Shown: positions 61,777-64,000 of the stretch, piece after piece | How the letters are laid out: each line of letters opens with the position of its first letter | How positions within the stretch are numbered: position 1 is the stretch's first letter | Origin: an uncultured Paracoccaceae bacterium | GTDB taxonomy: Bacteria; Pseudomonadota; Alphaproteobacteria; Rhodobacterales; Rhodobacteraceae | Reading direction: 5' to 3' | Assembly (NCBI GenBank): GCA_947498985.1 | Contig: CANMMF010000007.1 | Span: forward strand, 1 to 64,000 | DNA length: 64,000 nucleotides | Position numbers and translations under genes: made by a program | Notes under the pieces: model-generated | Told to the model about the DNA's origin: nothing | Database searches by the model: none | The model's input: the letters and a program-made list of their open reading frames with translations, nothing else

Positions 61777-62861
61777 CACGCGACCTCCGCCCGACCGAAC
61801 CGCAGCCGGTAATTGGTAAACACATCTGTCGCCAGCAGGAAGAACAGAAGCATCCCCTGGAAAAGCTGGATCGACGCGCCGGGCACCCCCAGCATGAGCT
61901 GCGCCAGCTCGCCGCCAATATAGGTGAGCGCCATCAGCAGCCCCGCAAGCAGGATGCCAACCGGATTGAGCCGGCCCAGAAACGCCACGATGATCGCGGT
62001 AAAGCCGTAGCCCGAATTGAAGTCGATGCTGATCTGGCCCGCCGGGCCGGTCACTTCGAAAAGCCCCGCAAACCCGGCCAGCGCGCCGGATATCCCCAGA
62101 CACAGGATCACGATCCGCGTCGGGTTTACGCCGGAAAACCGCGCCGCCCGTGGCGCTTCGCCGGTCAGGCGGATGTTGAAGCCCTGGATGTGCCGCGCCA
62201 TCAGCACATAGGCGGCAATCACCGCGATGAAGGCAAAGACGACACCCCAATGCATGCCTGTGCCGGTGATGATCTCGGCGTTATGGGCCGCATCCCATTG
62301 CTTGAAATTGCGGCTGCCCGGGAACCCCATGCCCTCGGGATTGCGTAAAAGCCCCGAGGCCACCGAGGCAAGGATGTTCTCCGCCACATAGACCAGCATC
62401 AGCGACACCAGGATCTCGTTGGTGCCGAACCGGGTCTTGAGCACGGCGGGAATCATCGCCCAGGCCCAGCCGCCCAGCCCGCCTGCGATGATCATCATTG
62501 GAAAGATCAGCGGGCTTTCGCTGGGATAGAGCGCAAGACCCGCCCCCGCGCCGCAGATGGCGCCCATGATGTACTGCCCCTCGGCGCCGATATTCCAGAT
62601 CCCGGCGCGGAACCCGATGCTGAGCCCGATGGCGATCAGAATCAGCGGGCCCGCCTTCACCAGCAGCTGGGGCCGCGTGAACCCGGCAAATTGCGGGTTG
62701 AAGATCGGATCCCAGAAGATCGTCCGGATCGCCTCGAAGGGATCGGCGCCGAGAAAGGCAAAGAGGAGACCACCCATCACCATGGTCAGCGCCACCGCGA
62801 TCAACGGCGTCACGGCAGTCCAGAGCCGCGACGGCTGCGGGCGTTTTTCCAGAGTGATCAT
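61776..62861 (-). CDS. BMP-type ABC transporter permease 1
   Basis: A 361-residue inner-membrane permease related to permease 2 (IGFRAGIWNIGAEGQYIMGA, TGEAPRAARFSGVNPTR, SGALAGFAGLFEVTG). It starts at 62861 (MITLEKRPQ); the in-frame sequence upstream reads from noncoding spacer. Its stop overlaps the permease 2 start. Its gene follows the ATPase gene after 165 bases carrying an inverted repeat. Confidence 0.92.
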   Translation of the reverse strand: MITLEKRPQPSRLWTAVTPLIAVALTMVMGGLLFAFLGADPFEAIRTIFWDPIFNPQFAGFTRPQLLVKAGPLILIAIGLSIGFRAGIWNIGAEGQYIMGAICGAGAGLALYPSESPLIFPMMIIAGGLGGWAWAMIPAVLKTRFGTNEILVSLMLVYVAENILASVASGLLRNPEGMGFPGSRNFKQWDAAHNAEIITGTGMHWGVVFAFIAVIAAYVLMARHIQGFNIRLTGEAPRAARFSGVNPTRIVILCLGISGALAGFAGLFEVTGPAGQISIDFNSGYGFTAIIVAFLGRLNPVGILLAGLLMALTYIGGELAQLMLGVPGASIQLFQGMLLFFLLATDVFTNYRLRFGRAEVA

Positions 62862-62891
62862 GCCTTGGCGCTCCGTGATGCCGGGCAAAGG

Positions 62892-62978
62892 GCGTATTTG
62901 AAAAGAGAAGAAACCCGAAGATCTGCGCAACACATCCGTCGCACGCGCCCTTGCTGCTTCTTCTCTTCAAAAATACGC
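62892..62978. repeat. Inverted repeat in the ATPase-permease spacer
   Basis: The 21-base arms at 62892-62912 and 62958-62978 are inverted copies at 18 of 21 positions (GCGTATTTG then purine-rich against its complement ending AAATACGC). The spacer is 45 bases. The A/T-rich arm sequence is unlike the local coding DNA. Confidence 0.6.
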
Positions 62979-63026
62979 ACTTGCTCCGTGAGCGGCCAAG
63001 TGCAGGCCCCGAAGGGGTGCGCTGCG

Positions 63027-64000
63027 TCACGCATCGACATGCGCCACCTCCATGTCATGCGCGCCGCCCATCATCAGGCCGATCTTCTCGATATCGAGCT
63101 CGGCCACCGGGCGCGAGGGTGAGAGCCGCCCTTCGTTGAGAGCCGCAAAGCGGTCGGAGATTTCCATCAGTTCATCGAGGTCCTGGCTGATCACCACAAT
63201 CGCCGCGCCGTCGGCGGCCAGATCCAGCACCGCCTGCCGGATCGCCGCGGCTGCGGCGGCATCGACCCCCCAGGTCGGCTGGTTGAGCACCAGCACGTCC
63301 GGTTTCTGCAGGATCTCCCGGCCCACCACGAATTTCTGCAGATTGCCGCCCGACAGCGCGCGGGCGGCGGTGCCGGGCCCGGGCGTGCGCACGTCGAAAT
63401 GCGCGATGACATCCTCGGCGAACTGCCGGGACCTGCCCCAGTTGATAAAACCGCTCTTGACCAGCCCCTCGCGCCGCGCGGCGGTCAGGATGCCGTTCTC
63501 TATCAGGCTCATATCGGGCGCTGCCGCATGGCCAAGCCGCTCTTCGGGCCCGCTCAGCAGGCCTGCGTCGCGCCGCGCTTCGGGGCCCTGGCGGCTGACA
63601 TCCACGCCTTTCAGGGCCACCGTGCCCGGCGCGGAGATCCGCTCTCCCGAGAGGGCCGCCAGCAATTCGTCCTGGCCGTTGCCCGCGACCCCGCCGATGC
63701 CCAGAACCTCGCCTGCATGCACCGTCAGGGCGATCTCGCGCAGCGGCGTGCCGAAGGCGCCGGGTGCCGGCAGGCTCAGCGACTCGACCCGCAACAGCGT
63801 CTCTCCCCGGGCATGTTCGCGGGCCTCGGGCGTTGCAAAACTGGCCCCCACCATCATCTCCGCCAACTCGCGCGCGCTGACCTCCGACGGGGTGCAGGTC
63901 GCCACCTTCTTGCCCAGCCGCAGGATCGTGGCGTGATCGCAGAGCGCGCGGATCTCTTCGAGCTTGTGGCTGATATACAGGATCGACGTGCCCTCGGCCT
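63027..64000 (-). CDS. ABC transporter ATP-binding protein, C-terminal part
   Basis: The frame runs from the window edge to TGA at 63027 (324 codons visible), so it is the C-terminal two thirds of a two-domain sugar/nucleoside-type ATPase. The edge shows the end of the first nucleotide-binding domain (ILYISHKLEEIRALCDHATI). The second domain has a degenerate Walker A (GVAGNGQDELLAAL), the signature LSGGNLQKFVVGREI and Walker B VLVLNQPTWGVD. It energises import with the two permeases and binding protein downstream. Confidence 0.93.
   Translation of the reverse strand, partial: AEGTSILYISHKLEEIRALCDHATILRLGKKVATCTPSEVSARELAEMMVGASFATPEAREHARGETLLRVESLSLPAPGAFGTPLREIALTVHAGEVLGIGGVAGNGQDELLAALSGERISAPGTVALKGVDVSRQGPEARRDAGLLSGPEERLGHAAAPDMSLIENGILTAARREGLVKSGFINWGRSRQFAEDVIAHFDVRTPGPGTAARALSGGNLQKFVVGREILQKPDVLVLNQPTWGVDAAAAAAIRQAVLDLAADGAAIVVISQDLDELMEISDRFAALNEGRLSPSRPVAELDIEKIGLMMGGAHDMEVAHVDA

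Overview
The window is GC-rich (visibly about 65% G+C), dense in genes on both strands, and looks like a chromosomal segment of an alphaproteobacterium of the order Rhodobacterales (Roseobacter/Rhodobacter group). The grounds are gene content and order: ybgC-tolQRAB-pal-cpoB-tilS-ftsH in one run, a beta-methylmalyl-CoA lyase of Mcl1 type, fhs with folD, a TIGR02300-type acidic protein, and small dispersed GC hairpins. No plasmid, rRNA or prophage structure was seen. I assign genus and species to nothing.

Layout. 1-2.7 kb is an accessory-looking stretch: a TetR regulator with a clear operator facing a truncated membrane gene, a free chorismate-mutase-fold protein, two overlapping small unknown genes, and a short tyrosine recombinase bracketed by imperfect inverted repeats. 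2.7-8.7 kb is the most unusual part: a DUF1214-like protein, an ECF sigma factor, a membrane anti-sigma factor, a lipoprotein subtilase and an RTX-type protein. Three minus-strand genes here (DUF1214, anti-sigma, RTX) carry the same upstream motif, GAACC-N16-CGAC, with exactly the same spacing, which suggests a local ECF regulon. The anti-sigma periplasmic domain and the protease propeptide have the same predicted beta-alpha-beta-beta-alpha-beta pattern, which suggests a protease/anti-sigma sensing pair.

9-18.9 kb is mostly housekeeping: pheT and pheS separated by an unusual 432-base gap, tRNA-Ala(GGC), a YgjP-like metalloprotease, a GntR regulator, a thioredoxin/CcdA pair, accA, and a LysE exporter facing an Lrp regulator. 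19-24 kb is a homoprotocatechuate meta-cleavage operon (hpaR divergent from hpaF-E-D-G-H) closed by a bidirectional terminator shared with a second RTX-type gene. 26-33 kb has mcl1, then dgcN-dgcA, a DUF421 membrane protein and a D-amino acid transaminase, plausibly for D-glutamate/D-amino acid catabolism, then a large BON/OmpA protein. 33-36 kb has a flavoprotein, an MscS channel and an HNH protein.

36.3-45.7 kb is the complete Tol-Pal envelope operon followed by tilS and ftsH. 45.7-51.3 kb has a methyltransferase, a MOSC protein, the one-carbon genes fhs and folD around an IalB-like periplasmic protein, and a double-CDGSH iron-sulfur protein. 51.3-55.9 kb holds pdeM and the ligase-associated Lhr-type helicase, separated by a small monooxygenase-fold gene and an excalibur-type gene broken by one in-frame TGA. 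56-59.6 kb has an alpha-methylacyl-CoA racemase-like protein, a nitroreductase, an aldo/keto reductase and a secreted VWA protein. The right edge is a BMP-family (nucleoside-type) ABC importer: binding protein, two permeases and a truncated ATPase.
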